A stretch of DNA of 64,000 nt from Cytophagales bacterium (GCA_030446715.1 JAUJMU010000002.1:566631-630630), one strand, 5' to 3'. Positions 15,401 to 24,922 are shown, counted from the first letter of the stretch. The notes: generated by a model not told the origin, from the letters alone. Numbers and translations: made by a program.

Positions 15401-16195
15401 ATGTCAAAATCACTTAACAAAACGTGGCTGTGGCTGACGGTGTTCAGCGTGGCTATGGGCTTTCTGGAAACGGCCGTGGTCGTTTACCTCCGAGAATTAT
15501 ACTATCCAAACGGCTTTCAGTTCCCGCTGGCTCCCATCAAACCTTCGGTGGCGGTTACAGAACTGCTGCGCGAGGCGGCTACGCTGGTCATGCTGCTAAC
15601 CGTGGGCATTCTGTCCGGAAGAACCGGCACCCAGCGTTTTTCCTTTGCAGTGTACAGCTTCGCCGTGTGGGATATTTTCTATTACGTGTTTCTCTGGCTG
15701 CTGTTAGGCTGGCCCGAATCCCTTTTCACCTGGGACATTCTCTTCCTGATTCCCGTCCCGTGGGTGGGTCCCGTACTGGCTCCGGTTTTGATTTCGCTGA
15801 CCATGATTGCATTGGCCCTGCTGGCCGTACAACTGGAAAACCAGGGTTTCAGCGTCAGATTTGGCACGGCCGAGAAAGGCTTGTGGGCATTGGGTTGTCT
15901 GGTGGTTGTGGCCAGCTTCACCGGAGAGTACCTTGAGTACGTGGAGGCAAACGGGCAGCGTGTCTGGGCAGCCTCGGCAGAAAACGATCTGTTCAGTGAA
16001 GCGCCGGAATACATTCCACAGTACTTCAACTGGCGGCTGTTTGGACTGGGCGAGGTTCTGCTGCTGATGGGTATGGGGTGGTGGGTAAGGCAGACGGTTT
16101 TCCAGCGACAGGTCCGCAGAAATCGGGTGAGAGGCAAAGGCGTCTTCGTCAATCCGGATGCGGAAGGTTTCCGGGATTATCTCAATGGTTTGTAG
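15401..16195 (+). CDS. Hypothetical multi-pass membrane protein
   Basis: 264 residues with about six membrane helices. The N-terminal part (WLWLTVFSVAMGFLETAVVVYLRELYYPNGFQFPL) and FAVWDIFYYVFLWLLLGWPESLFTWDILFLIPVPWVGPVLAPV are rich in aromatic and acidic residues inside membrane segments, suggestive of a channel or enzyme site. The family occurs widely in bacteria and archaea without known function, as far as I can recall. The C-terminal basic tail is soluble. It is preceded by a heptad array rather than a recognisable promoter and is probably transcribed with the DUF4173 gene. Confidence 0.7.
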   Translation: MSKSLNKTWLWLTVFSVAMGFLETAVVVYLRELYYPNGFQFPLAPIKPSVAVTELLREAATLVMLLTVGILSGRTGTQRFSFAVYSFAVWDIFYYVFLWLLLGWPESLFTWDILFLIPVPWVGPVLAPVLISLTMIALALLAVQLENQGFSVRFGTAEKGLWALGCLVVVASFTGEYLEYVEANGQRVWAASAENDLFSEAPEYIPQYFNWRLFGLGEVLLLMGMGWWVRQTVFQRQVRRNRVRGKGVFVNPDAEGFRDYLNGL

Positions 16196-16217
16196 TTACA
16201 CCTTTATCTCCTCCCTT

Positions 16218-16775
16218 ATGTCGCGTTATTCATTGGCAACCATGCATTCTCCGATAAATGAAAAGTCAGACATTTTTTTACTCCGGATGGCCGTCCGCCG
16301 GATCAGGCTGCTCCTGATATTTTTTGTAATCAGTCTGGTTATCAGCGGAATTACAGCCTTTCCGCTGGTGTGGGAAGTAAGTCTGCTGAATCAATACCTG
16401 GGAGAAGGAACCGCGGCTTCTCAAAAGTGGCCGGCTTTGGCAGAATGGATCTCCCGCGTACACTCCGGACTGGCAGCTACGGAGGCTGCGTATCCTTTTC
16501 TGTTTTATGGTACCGACTGGCTTGCCTTTGCCCACCTGACCATTGCAGTTGCCTTTTATGGACCGTATAAAGATCCGGTCCGGAACAAATGGGTGATTCA
16601 GTTTGGCATGATCGCCTGCCTGATGGTTATTCCACTGGCATTTATCTGCGGGCCAATCCGGGGGATTCCTTTTTACTGGCAACTGATCGACTGCTCTTTC
16701 GGCTTGGTGGGCATTATTCCGCTTTGGTTGTCGCACCGGGAAGTAGAGCGGATTGAAAGACTGGGCGGTCAGTAA
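16218..16775 (+). CDS. Hypothetical membrane protein
   Basis: 185 residues from the ATG at 16218; an in-frame ATG at 16158 would overlap the upstream gene by 38 bp, and 16242 is also possible. Four membrane helices: LLLIFFVISLVISGITAFPLV, LAFAHLTIAVAFYGPY, FGMIACLMVIPLAFICGP and LIDCSFGLVGIIPLWLSH. Between helices 1 and 2 is an extracytoplasmic loop. Family not recognised. It lies 22 bp downstream of the previous membrane gene and is likely the last gene of that transcription unit. Confidence 0.65.
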   Translation: MSRYSLATMHSPINEKSDIFLLRMAVRRIRLLLIFFVISLVISGITAFPLVWEVSLLNQYLGEGTAASQKWPALAEWISRVHSGLAATEAAYPFLFYGTDWLAFAHLTIAVAFYGPYKDPVRNKWVIQFGMIACLMVIPLAFICGPIRGIPFYWQLIDCSFGLVGIIPLWLSHREVERIERLGGQ

Positions 16776-17050
16776 GCTTCTTGGGCAGGCTCCGGAAGCC
16801 GGTTGCCGAATGAGCAGAAGTACAAGGTTTACAATAACGTTTGATCCGGAACCCAACAGGGTTTGAAACCGTGTGGTCTTGTACCACCGACGAGTCAGCA
16901 TTGCCGTAACTCAAGGCTCTATTTATCCTGCTCCTGTTCCTCTTAAATTATTTTTAATCCTTTTATGGAAAAATAATCCGGGTTGCATCCATGTAGAAAA
17001 GCAGCGCGCGGCTTTTTCCTGTTCAGATTTCACCCTCAAAATAATTTGTC

Positions 17051-17902
17051 ATGGAAAAAGTTACCACGACCAGCCTCACGCTGGATGATATCGTATTCGA
17101 AAACCGCAACCGCGCCTACGGTGCCTATGATCTGCGCGCCTCCTACGAAGGGCACCTGATGCGGGCCTTGGTGCTGGCTCCGCTCCTGCTCATCACCCTC
17201 ATCATCCTTCCGGTGATGATCAATCAGTTGACAAACCTGCTCCTGCCCGAAACAAACATTCTGGAAAATGCCATTGGCCTGCCACCGCCCCAAACCATTT
17301 TAAGTGAAAAGGATCTGGTGATTCTGCTGGAGAAGCCATCTGCCCCCCCGCTGCCACCCAACATCAATACAAAAAAAAATGTACCCCTCAAGCCGGTACC
17401 GGATGATAAACTGAACAAAACGGAAGAGCTGACCACCGCTGCCATGCTGGAAGACGCCGTTGCCGGACCAGTTACGCTGGAGGGCACCGGCACTGACCTG
17501 CCGCCGGCAGAGGTATCCTTGGGTGGCGAAGGCGGAACGGGGCTATCTTCTGAAGTGCCCACCGGGCCGGAGAATGAAATTTTTATTACCGTGGAGCAGA
17601 TGCCGGAGTTTCCGGGCGGACTTGCCGCGCTGATGAAGCATATCAGCAAACACCTGCGCTACCCCCGGTCGGCGGCAGAAAGAGGAATCAGCGGCGTGGT
17701 TTACGTAGGCTTTGTGATTGACCCCCAGGGCAAGGTAACACAGGTAGAAGTACTGAAGGGAATTGATCACGCGCTTGATGAGGAAGCCGTACGGGTCATC
17801 AGCAAGCTGCCCGACTGGAAGCCAGGCCGGCAGAGCGGCCGCAATGTATCGGTCCGGTACAGCTTCCCGATCCGGTATGCGATAGAAAAACAGGGAAAGT
17901 AA
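17051..17902 (+). CDS. TonB-family energy transducer
   Basis: 283 residues in the usual TonB order. A cytoplasmic start (LDDIVFENRNRAYGAYDLR) that is characteristic of Bacteroidota TonBs is followed by one membrane helix (about 38-62). The periplasmic linker is rich in Pro, Lys and Glu. The C-terminal domain starts around residue 177 (FITVEQMPEFPGGLAALM) with GVVYVGFVIDPQGKVTQVEVLKG and LPDWKPGRQSGRNVSVRYSFPI. It transmits proton-motive force through ExbB/ExbD to outer-membrane receptors; no exbBD genes are in this window. It stands alone with a terminator 50 bp after the stop. Confidence 0.9.
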   Translation: MEKVTTTSLTLDDIVFENRNRAYGAYDLRASYEGHLMRALVLAPLLLITLIILPVMINQLTNLLLPETNILENAIGLPPPQTILSEKDLVILLEKPSAPPLPPNINTKKNVPLKPVPDDKLNKTEELTTAAMLEDAVAGPVTLEGTGTDLPPAEVSLGGEGGTGLSSEVPTGPENEIFITVEQMPEFPGGLAALMKHISKHLRYPRSAAERGISGVVYVGFVIDPQGKVTQVEVLKGIDHALDEEAVRVISKLPDWKPGRQSGRNVSVRYSFPIRYAIEKQGK

Positions 17903-17950
17903 ACCTGTAAGCTGGTTGAGGTAGTTTATAGCAGGAACAAGGGGGAGATT

Positions 17951-18002
17951 TCCGCCGGGTGGCAGGCTCAGACAGCTTGTCCGTCCGGCGGATTTTCTTT
18001 TT
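17951..18002 (+). terminator. Intrinsic terminator of the TonB gene
   Basis: TCCGCCGG (17951-17958) pairs with CCGGCGGA (17985-17992), long loop, followed by TTTTCTTTTTAT. Confidence 0.75.
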
Positions 18003-18283
18003 ATCCACTGTCCTGCAAAAAACCCCAGCACCGATGGTCCGGGGGTATGTGATTTGATGGTGGGTCGGTTCAGATTTTCTCCTCTTCAATCTGAATAAAA
18101 AAACTTCTTATCCGTTAAAGAGAAACCATAGTTGATTATTCAGTTTTTAGCCTGTTCTATGGTTTATACCTGCCTTTTGCTATGGCTGAAGCTTGATTCG
18201 TCGCAAACTGGTGAAATTTCTCGGACAACCAGGGGTAACGTTTTTCCCGTTTGTCCTATCAATATATAGCTCAGCGACTCATT
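18003..18283. other. Non-coding gap
   Basis: About 280 bp between the TonB terminator and the next start. I see no gene, repeat array or strong promoter consensus; a TTG at 18251 is in frame with the next gene but the ATG at 18284 fits the signal peptide better. Confidence 0.5.
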
Positions 18284-18877
18284 ATGGTTCTTTACATCCA
18301 GCTTCTGTTCACGCTTTTTACGGTCAGCCTTCCCAACAACCCTCCGGCGCAAAGTAAATTCTACGATATTCAGCTGAACGGAATGAACATCGGGCAGTTA
18401 AAGGTGTACACCACCACCAAAGGCGGCGAAATCCATTACTTCGCCAATGCAGAAGCTTCCATCTGGCTTTTCGGCCGTAAAAACATAACTACTTTATTTC
18501 AAAGCGTTTACAAAGACAAAATGCTGGAAGAGTCCTCTTTCCACGAGAAGCTGAACGAAAAAACGCAGAATATGTCCACTGTAAACCGGGAAGGCAACGG
18601 TTACGAGGTAAGCATCAACAATGAAAGATCAACGATCTCCAACCGGAGAGTAACTTACAGTACGGCCATTCTGTACCACATGGAACCCGCCCATATTACC
18701 GAACTCTTCTCGGAGCGGTACGGGAAATTCTGCCCGATCAAACCTATTGGTCCGGGTAAATACGAGCTTACAATGCCTGACGGCAAGAAAAACCACTACA
18801 CCTACGTGAACGGCGTATGCGAACAGGTGGAAGTACACACGAATCTTTACCGGTTCCGGTTTAGTCTCAGAAAGTAA
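18284..18877 (+). CDS. Secreted protein of the DUF6134 type
   Basis: 197 residues from ATG 18284. The signal peptide is MVLYIQLLFTLFTVSLPNNP. The mature domain (YDIQLNGMNIGQLKVYTTTKGGEIHYFANAEASIWLFGRKNITT...) is predicted to be mostly beta strand, ending FRFSLRK, and resembles the Bacteroidota DUF6134 family; the exact number is recalled, not checked. Such proteins resemble DUF3108/lipoprotein-like folds, function unknown. It is a single gene facing convergently towards aroC. Confidence 0.6.
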   Translation: MVLYIQLLFTLFTVSLPNNPPAQSKFYDIQLNGMNIGQLKVYTTTKGGEIHYFANAEASIWLFGRKNITTLFQSVYKDKMLEESSFHEKLNEKTQNMSTVNREGNGYEVSINNERSTISNRRVTYSTAILYHMEPAHITELFSERYGKFCPIKPIGPGKYELTMPDGKKNHYTYVNGVCEQVEVHTNLYRFRFSLRK

Positions 18878-18928
18878 TTGTTGAATTGTTTTTTAAACTT
18901 TTTGCTGTTCAGAAAAATAGTTTGACTT

Positions 18929-20005
18929 TCAGACCTGGGCCGCTTTATTCCGGAGATAGAAATCAGCAATCACCAGAGCCGCCATTGCTTCCACGATGGG
19001 TACGGCCCGGGGAACTACGCAAGGATCATGACGGCCTTTGCCTTCAACGGTGACTGTTTCTCCCTTTTCATTCAGGCTCTCCTGGCCCTGCATAATGGTG
19101 GCTACCGGCTTGAAAGCTACCCTGAAATAAATGTCTTCGCCATTCGAAATACCGCCCTGAATGCCACCCGAATGATTGGTACGGGTACGGACACGGCCAC
19201 TTTCATCCGTATAAAACAGATCGTTGTGTGCAGAGCCGAACTGCTCCACACCCGCAAAGCCGCTGCCGTATTCAAATCCCTTTACGGCATTGATGCTCAG
19301 CATGGCCTTGCCCAGCTCGGCGTGGAGTTTATCAAATACGGGCTCCCCCAGTCCGGGTGGAACACCGGTAATGACCCCGGTAACGGCTCCTCCCACGGAA
19401 TCTCCGTTTTTGCGGGTCTGGTCAATGAAATCAAACATGCGGCCGGCCATCTCCGGGTCGGGGCAGCGAACCGCATTTTCCCCGGCAAGGCCAATGTTCA
19501 GCGCCCAATAAGGCGTTTCCAGCTTCAGCGGCCCCACCTGCGATACGTAAGCCTGCACCTGCACGCCGGCACTCTGCAGGTAGAGTTTGCCAACGGCACC
19601 GGCTGCCACGCGGGCGGCCGTTTCGCGGGCCGATGAGCGACCCCCTCCGCGGTAGTCGCGGGAACCGTACTTGGCCTGATAGGTATAATCGGCGTGTGAA
19701 GGCCGGAATTGCTCCGCAATGTGGGAATAGTCTTTACTGCGCTGGTCTTCATTCCGGATGAGCATGGCAATCGGCGTCCCCTGACTCCTTCCTTCAAAAA
19801 CGCCGGATAGTATTTCAAATTCGTCCTTCTCACGGCGCTGCGTGGTAATCCGTGACTGGCCCGGCTTGCGGCGGTCAAGTTCCCGCTGAATAAAAGCAGC
19901 ATCTACCGGCAGGCCCGCCGGGCAACCGTCAATGATCACACCGATGCCCGCGCCGTGCGATTCGCCAAACGTAGTAATCCGGAAAAGCTTGCCGTAGGAA
20001 TTCAT
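18929..20005 (-). CDS. aroC: Chorismate synthase
   Basis: 358 residues, normal length. It converts 5-enolpyruvylshikimate-3-phosphate to chorismate with reduced FMN, the last common step for aromatic amino acids. Signatures seen: [27 protein letters not shown] at the N-terminus (signature 1 around GESHG), [20 protein letters not shown] (signature 2) and [20 protein letters not shown] (signature 3). It is followed on the 3' side by a convergent secreted-protein gene, and its start codon abuts a 98-bp heptad array rather than a standard leader. No other shikimate gene is nearby. Confidence 0.97.
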   Translation of the reverse strand: MNSYGKLFRITTFGESHGAGIGVIIDGCPAGLPVDAAFIQRELDRRKPGQSRITTQRREKDEFEILSGVFEGRSQGTPIAMLIRNEDQRSKDYSHIAEQFRPSHADYTYQAKYGSRDYRGGGRSSARETAARVAAGAVGKLYLQSAGVQVQAYVSQVGPLKLETPYWALNIGLAGENAVRCPDPEMAGRMFDFIDQTRKNGDSVGGAVTGVITGVPPGLGEPVFDKLHAELGKAMLSINAVKGFEYGSGFAGVEQFGSAHNDLFYTDESGRVRTRTNHSGGIQGGISNGEDIYFRVAFKPVATIMQGQESLNEKGETVTVEGKGRHDPCVVPRAVPIVEAMAALVIADFYLRNKAAQV

Positions 20006-20103
20006 GGGAGTAGTGGGTGGTGGGGATTAGGTATTGGGTGTTGGGTATGGAGGGTCAGAAGTTTATGGCTAAAAGCTAATTGCTAACCGCTCACCGCCTA
20101 ACC
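20006..20103 (+). repeat. Degenerate heptanucleotide array, 14 units
   Basis: From the base next to the aroC start codon, units run in constant 7-bp phase from 20006 to 20103. The first block is GT/GGG-rich (for example TTGGGTG at 20034, TTGGGTA at 20041). The second is built on CTAA (CTAAAAG 20069, CTAATTG 20076, CTAACCG 20083, CTCACCG 20090). It fills most of the gap between aroC and the BatD gene. Confidence 0.8.
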
Positions 20104-20139
20104 TACGAAAGTTTTGCAAGTATCAGGCACAGCATGGTT

Positions 20140-21573
20140 TTACTTTTTGTACCCGATCAGGATCATCGTCACCAGCATCATTACCAGCAGCAATACGTTG
20201 GCAATCTGACGCATGGAGTAATTGGCTTCCAGCGGCCGGAGGCGGTTGTTTTCGGAGTCGATAACCCGGTAAACAATTTCCGTTTCACCCGTCGCAAAGG
20301 GTGTATTCTCTAAGGTTTGTCCGGTCACCTGGAGCACAGTACGTGGCCTGAGGGTATCGTACTGCTCCCGGGCCGGATTGAAGCAGACAAAAGAGAAAAC
20401 CGAATTCAGTGGAAAGCGGCCCGGCTCCCGCACCAGTCCGGCAAACCGGAATACCTTTCGTCCGGCTGGGCGGCTGGACTGGGTATTCACCTGTGAACTG
20501 ATCTCGGGCGGGTAAAACTCCAGCACTTCTCCGTTTCCGGCAGCTGTAAAGTTTGCGGCCGACAAATTGCCGTCTCCTGACAAAGTCAGCTGGTAGGTAA
20601 ACGGTTGACCCGTCTGCAGCCTGCCTTTGCTGACGGCCTCTTCCAGCCGGAAATTGCCTACTGGCATTCCGTCTCTCATCGGATGGGGCGGCAGTGGTTT
20701 TACGTAAACGGTGCGCGGCTGTGATAAAAAAGTAACAGTGTCCGTCCGGAGAGTAGCTTTGGGACCCGATCCGGCCTGCAGCTTAAGCATCCGGAAACTT
20801 ACCCCCGGTAACCGGATCGTGTCGGCATTGTAAGGATAAAAAGTAGCCTGGTACATTTTATACTGGGTATATCTTGTGCCATTCACCGGAATCTGGGCCG
20901 TCCGGAACTCCCGGATATTGAAATCCTGCTCCCAGCTGTTGGCCGGCTTTAATTCCCTTATTATCCGGAGCATCTGCGCGCCCTCTCCGAACGACTTCAT
21001 TTCCACCTCATTGTTTTCGGCCACGTACAAGGCAAGGGTAAGCGTAAACCCTTCTCCCACAAATACTGTATCCCGGTCCGTACTCAGGGCCAGAAAAGCG
21101 TTTTCTTTCTTCTCCGTTACTTCCTTTTCCATGCTGAGAATTTCGTCGTACAGGCGGCTGGCAAGGGTATCTCCTGCCGCGGGGCTGCCGGAGTCCTCCA
21201 CCGTAACGGTGAAGCCCGGCGAAGACACGACCCTGTTATTGACGGTCATGGTAAAGGGGGGGAGCACGTATAGTCCCTTTTTTGCAGCAAAATAGTATTG
21301 CGTAATTCGTTGACTTATACTATTTTTACTATTGACCTCTTCTTTCAGATTCACAGTTGTCACTTCGCGTTTCTGCATCCCGGCTATCTCCGGAAAGGGG
21401 GAATACGTATTCTGGGCCTGCGCATTCCGGATTACCAGCGTAATAGCAAAAGGCTCGTTCAAGGCAATGTTTTTCCTGCCCGGTTCAATCAGCAGTTCCT
21501 GAGCAGAAGCCAAAAAAGAATTGCCATTAAACAACAAAAGCCAAATTAAAATCTTCCAATGTCGCTGCCACAT
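20140..21573 (-). CDS. BatD family protein
   Basis: 477 residues from ATG 21573. An N-terminal signal peptide (HWKILIWLLLFNGNSFLASAQ) is followed by immunoglobulin-like beta domains: LLIEPGRKNIALNEPFAITLVIRNAQ, then DTVFVGEGFTLTLALYVAENNEVEMKSF, then LQTGQPFTYQLTLSGDGNLSAANF. A C-terminal membrane helix (ANVLLLVMMLVTMILIGY) is followed by a short KK end. This is the BatD arrangement; in many Bacteroidota batD sits in a batABCDE cluster tied to aerotolerance, but no other bat gene is seen here. Likely a periplasm-facing membrane protein. A symmetrical AT-rich dyad lies upstream. Confidence 0.8.
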   Translation of the reverse strand: MWQRHWKILIWLLLFNGNSFLASAQELLIEPGRKNIALNEPFAITLVIRNAQAQNTYSPFPEIAGMQKREVTTVNLKEEVNSKNSISQRITQYYFAAKKGLYVLPPFTMTVNNRVVSSPGFTVTVEDSGSPAAGDTLASRLYDEILSMEKEVTEKKENAFLALSTDRDTVFVGEGFTLTLALYVAENNEVEMKSFGEGAQMLRIIRELKPANSWEQDFNIREFRTAQIPVNGTRYTQYKMYQATFYPYNADTIRLPGVSFRMLKLQAGSGPKATLRTDTVTFLSQPRTVYVKPLPPHPMRDGMPVGNFRLEEAVSKGRLQTGQPFTYQLTLSGDGNLSAANFTAAGNGEVLEFYPPEISSQVNTQSSRPAGRKVFRFAGLVREPGRFPLNSVFSFVCFNPAREQYDTLRPRTVLQVTGQTLENTPFATGETEIVYRVIDSENNRLRPLEANYSMRQIANVLLLVMMLVTMILIGYKK

Positions 21574-21601
21574 GGTGCAAATTTGGAAAATGCCCGCCAA
21601 T

Positions 21602-21680
21602 ACAGATGCATTACATAAATTTAAAAATAGTTTTTATTAAAATAATTCTATTTTTAAATTTGCAACACTTTTGCATCTGT
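21602..21680. promoter_or_regulatory. AT-rich divergent promoter dyad
   Basis: Nested inverted repeats: outer arms ACAGATGCA (21602-21610) and TGCATCTGT (21672-21680), inner 14-bp arms 21617-21630 and 21648-21661. The rightward half carries TAAATTTG (21655-21662), a perfect TAnnTTTG -7 box. The leftward half carries TAAATTTA. It lies between the divergent BatD gene and the 64-residue protein gene. Confidence 0.55.
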
Positions 21681-21830
21681 GCATACTAAGGCTCCGGAAC
21701 CGGCGTTTCTCTGATAAGAGCCCCAATGAAACGGCACTGATGCCGGAAAAGAAAACCGTACAGATTAAAAAGTTGTGAAACCTGCGCAAACCCTCTTTGT
21801 GAGGCACCTGAGCGCACAAAACTTTAAACT

Positions 21831-22025
21831 ATGCTGGAATACGCAAAAACCATCCTGCAGAAAGTGAGTTTTGACCTGAGGCTTTTCGAAAAAGAACTCC
21901 GGAAAGCCATTGCTTCGCTGATAAGAGAAGAAATCAATCTCCTGAGAATCTGGTGCTACGAGAAATTCGGAAATGAGTACGAAGGTGTACTTAATCAGTG
22001 TTTCGCTCAGTTGAAGCAGGCCTGA
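21831..22025 (+). CDS. Small conserved cytoplasmic protein, function unknown
   Basis: 64 residues: MLEYAKTILQKVSFDLRLFEKELRKA, then SLIREEINLLRIWCYEKFG, ending FAQLKQA. The whole protein is predicted helical with alternating Leu and charged residues, so it may form a helical hairpin or coiled coil. Proteins of this sort are frequent in Cytophagales; I know no assigned function. Support for it being real: its own TAnnTTTG promoter element upstream and a perfect terminator right after the stop. Confidence 0.75.
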   Translation: MLEYAKTILQKVSFDLRLFEKELRKAIASLIREEINLLRIWCYEKFGNEYEGVLNQCFAQLKQA

Positions 22026-22053
22026 CGCAATCCGGCAGCCTGAAAAAATTTCA

Positions 22054-22081
22054 AAGCCTCCCCAGCCGGGAGGCTTTTTTG
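22054..22081 (+). terminator. Intrinsic terminator of the 64-residue protein gene
   Basis: AAGCCTCCC (22054-22062) pairs with GGGAGGCTT (22068-22076), loop of 5, then a T-run. Confidence 0.92.
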
Positions 22082-22096
22082 TTGAGTCATGTCCCC

Positions 22097-24922
22097 CTAC
22101 TTACCCTGACCTACGAAGTTGCGCAGATTGTACATGAAGGTAAGCATCAGGTACCGCTGCAACACCTGCGTCTGATTGTCTTCCAGATACGTTTCCGTAA
22201 CCACGCGGCTGATGCTGGTGTTTTGATTGAGCAGGTCAAACACCCTCAGTTGAATTTCTGCCGCACTGCCTTTCAGGAAACGGTACCCGATACCGGCATT
22301 CCAGAGGAGAAAATCCTGATTGAACCCCGTGCCCAGCCCCCTGAATGAGGTATGACTGGCATCGGAACGCAGCACCCAGTGCTTGCCGTACAACCAGTTG
22401 ATGCGGGCCGAGGCGGTTCCGGAGTAGTAATTGTTGTTCAGACGGGTATTCACCGAGTTGTCCACAATGTTGTAATTGGCTGCGTAAGACACCCGGAAAT
22501 CAATCTTTTCGCTGATGTTGCTGCTCAGCACAATGCCGGAGTTGAAATTATACGTACTGGCCTCGTTGACCGCCCCGTTGATCAGGCCGGGCGTACGGCC
22601 GTACCCCACACCGGCATTCAGGTTCAGATTGCTTTTCAGCAGGGTCGCCGGCAGGCCCCAGGAGAGAAAAGACCGCACCTGCCATGCACCTTCCAGATTG
22701 ACCGGACGCGAAAGCTGTGAGCCGTTGAACAGCGTAATTCCCTCAGCCAGCACGGTATCTGCCTGGGCAATAAAGGTTGAGTTGGCAATGTACTGATCAG
22801 TGTAGCTGGCATTGGCGAATAAAAACCAGTTGCGGGCTTTCTCCGCATTGGTGGCGCCGTACCGCAGGGTCAGGTTTTGTGTGTACTGTTGCTTCAGGTC
22901 AGGGTTTCCTGCCCTCAGCAGCAGCGGATTGGAGTTGTCAATCACGTTCTGCAACTGATTGATGGACGGGGTGCTGGTGGAGGTCCGGTAAAACACCCGC
23001 AGGTTTTTCTCCCGCGAAAAGCGGTAGCTGAACATCCCCATGGGCAGCAGGTTACTGAATGGCTGCCTCACCTTCAGCAAGCGGGGAAACGTCTGGTCAC
23101 TTAGCAGCTGGAGGTACTGGTAATTCAGCCCGAGGCTGAAGTTAAACTTTGTGCCGCGCAGCCGGTAACTGAGGCCCGCCCGCTGGTTGAGGATGGTATT
23201 CCCGAACCGGTTGGACAGCAGTGAATCCAGATCCGTATAATCGCCCGTAAACTCATCAAAGGCTTCCGTTTCCCGGCCCGACCGGCTCCGGGAGTACGAA
23301 GGATTGTAATTGAACTCCAGCAGGCTCCGGCGACCCAGAGGTTCGGTATAAGTCAGTCGGGCCGCAAGCGTGTAGCCGCCGGATACCGTTGCGGTTTGCT
23401 GGTCCACGATCAGCAGGGAATCGGGTGCAAAAAACTGATTTCCGGCCCGAAGGAGATTGCCGCCGTTCCGGTCGTTGAAGTCCGTGTTGACGGCTACTGA
23501 AAATGTACGGCCGGTTTTCCCGAATTTATGCCGGAAAAGCAGTTCGTTGGCGAAATTATACCCGCCGTTATCGGACCGGAAATCGTTTTCGGCCTGGTTG
23601 AGCAGCGCATTGTCAGAAAGCGAGGTGATAGCCGACAAGATGCTGCCCGACCGGTTGTCCTGAAGACTAAGCCTTGGCGACAGGATCAGGGAATTAGACG
23701 AATCAATGGTGTACTCCAGCCGGGCACTGAACCGGTGGTTGAAGTTGCTGCTGGTCTGGCGGCTGCCCTCGTCGTAAAACTGTACGTTGTCGCCGGAGAG
23801 AAAATTCTGCCGCTGCGTGGCACTGCTCCGGATGTTACCCGTATTGTTGAAAAAATAACTGCCGGTCACTTTTATCTTTTTCTGCCACAGGTCGGAGTAG
23901 TTCAGCCCGTAGGAGTGCGTGGTACTGATGCCCCCCTGCTGCCCGACGAGAAAATTACCGGCGCTGCCTCCCTGAGAGCCGCCTCCGCCCCGGCCGCCGC
24001 GGTTTCCGCCGCCCCGACCACCTTGCCCCTGGCTGATAGTGCCCGTAATGCCGAGCAGGTCCTGAGAAGAAAAATTCTGCTGATTGACATTATTGGAAAG
24101 ACCGATCACGGTAATCCGGCGCTGTCCTTTGAAGAAGTTAATGTTGCCACCCGCTGAATACCGGTCATTGGTGCCGTAGCCGGCGTAGATTTTGCCGAAC
24201 TGTCCCGAGTTTTTGCCCGGTTTGGTTACGATGTTGATCGTTTTCTGGGTTTGCCCGTCGTCGAATCCGGTAAACTGAGCCTGGTCACTCTGGCGGTCGA
24301 ATACCTGCACCTTGTCGATGATTTCGGCGGGCAGGTTGCGCAGAGCAAGCGTGGCATCGTCACCGAAAAACTCCCGCCCGTCAACCAGTACCCGCTGCAC
24401 ATCTTCGCCCTGCGCTCTTACGGTACCATTTTCCACGCTGATGCCGGGCATCTTGGTTACCAGTTCCTCCGCACTGGCATCCGGATTGGCTTTGAAGGCA
24501 CCGGCGTTGTACTGGGCCGTATCGCCCTTCTGCTCCACCCGGATTTGTCTGCCTTCCACCACGACGCCTTTCAGTTCGGTTACGTCCGGCTGCAGACTCA
24601 GAGTGCCGAGATCTTTTTCCGGCTGATCCACTCGGATACTCATTTCCAGAGGTTTATAGCCAATGTAGGTAGCCCGGAGAATATAGCCTCCCGGGTCAGG
24701 TCTTCCGATCCGGAAGCCGCCTTCCGGGTCTGTCCCTGCTCCCACCCGCTGGTTTGTGTCCCTGCGGCTGATCAGCACCACATTCACTCCCACCAGCGGC
24801 GTACCGTCCGATGCGTCTATAATCTTTCCGGTGATCTTGAAGGGCATGTTCTGAGCCTGCCCGGACCGGGAAAAAAAGCACAGGCAAAAAATAAGGGGCA
24901 AACTGCAGGTGGAGAGGCGCAT
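22097..24922 (-). CDS. TonB-dependent receptor-like outer-membrane beta-barrel protein
   Basis: 941 residues. Signal peptide (about 1-23); carboxypeptidase-regulatory domain KITGKIIDASDGTPLVGVNVVL (about 28-115); plug region with VTKMPGISVENGTVRAQGEDVQRVLVDGREFFGDD; then a long barrel of alternating strands ending in YLMLTFMYNLRNF. Residues about 297-320 form a Gly/Arg-rich loop. This group is the 'outer membrane beta-barrel family' related to SusC/TonB receptors; no classical TonB box was recognised and no SusD partner is adjacent, so the substrate cannot be named. It is monocistronic and convergent with the small gene to its left. Confidence 0.85.
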   Translation of the reverse strand: MRLSTCSLPLIFCLCFFSRSGQAQNMPFKITGKIIDASDGTPLVGVNVVLISRRDTNQRVGAGTDPEGGFRIGRPDPGGYILRATYIGYKPLEMSIRVDQPEKDLGTLSLQPDVTELKGVVVEGRQIRVEQKGDTAQYNAGAFKANPDASAEELVTKMPGISVENGTVRAQGEDVQRVLVDGREFFGDDATLALRNLPAEIIDKVQVFDRQSDQAQFTGFDDGQTQKTINIVTKPGKNSGQFGKIYAGYGTNDRYSAGGNINFFKGQRRITVIGLSNNVNQQNFSSQDLLGITGTISQGQGGRGGGNRGGRGGGGSQGGSAGNFLVGQQGGISTTHSYGLNYSDLWQKKIKVTGSYFFNNTGNIRSSATQRQNFLSGDNVQFYDEGSRQTSSNFNHRFSARLEYTIDSSNSLILSPRLSLQDNRSGSILSAITSLSDNALLNQAENDFRSDNGGYNFANELLFRHKFGKTGRTFSVAVNTDFNDRNGGNLLRAGNQFFAPDSLLIVDQQTATVSGGYTLAARLTYTEPLGRRSLLEFNYNPSYSRSRSGRETEAFDEFTGDYTDLDSLLSNRFGNTILNQRAGLSYRLRGTKFNFSLGLNYQYLQLLSDQTFPRLLKVRQPFSNLLPMGMFSYRFSREKNLRVFYRTSTSTPSINQLQNVIDNSNPLLLRAGNPDLKQQYTQNLTLRYGATNAEKARNWFLFANASYTDQYIANSTFIAQADTVLAEGITLFNGSQLSRPVNLEGAWQVRSFLSWGLPATLLKSNLNLNAGVGYGRTPGLINGAVNEASTYNFNSGIVLSSNISEKIDFRVSYAANYNIVDNSVNTRLNNNYYSGTASARINWLYGKHWVLRSDASHTSFRGLGTGFNQDFLLWNAGIGYRFLKGSAAEIQLRVFDLLNQNTSISRVVTETYLEDNQTQVLQRYLMLTFMYNLRNFVGQGK

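Noticed and set aside
16158-16217. Upstream start for the third membrane protein
   Set aside because: It would overlap the previous gene by 38 bp and add residues without membrane or family character; ATG 16218 is more natural.
23528-24157. Long open frame on the plus strand opposite the TonB-dependent receptor gene
   Set aside because: Antisense shadow of a GC-rich coding region; the minus-strand frame has a signal peptide, plug and barrel that clearly explain the sequence.
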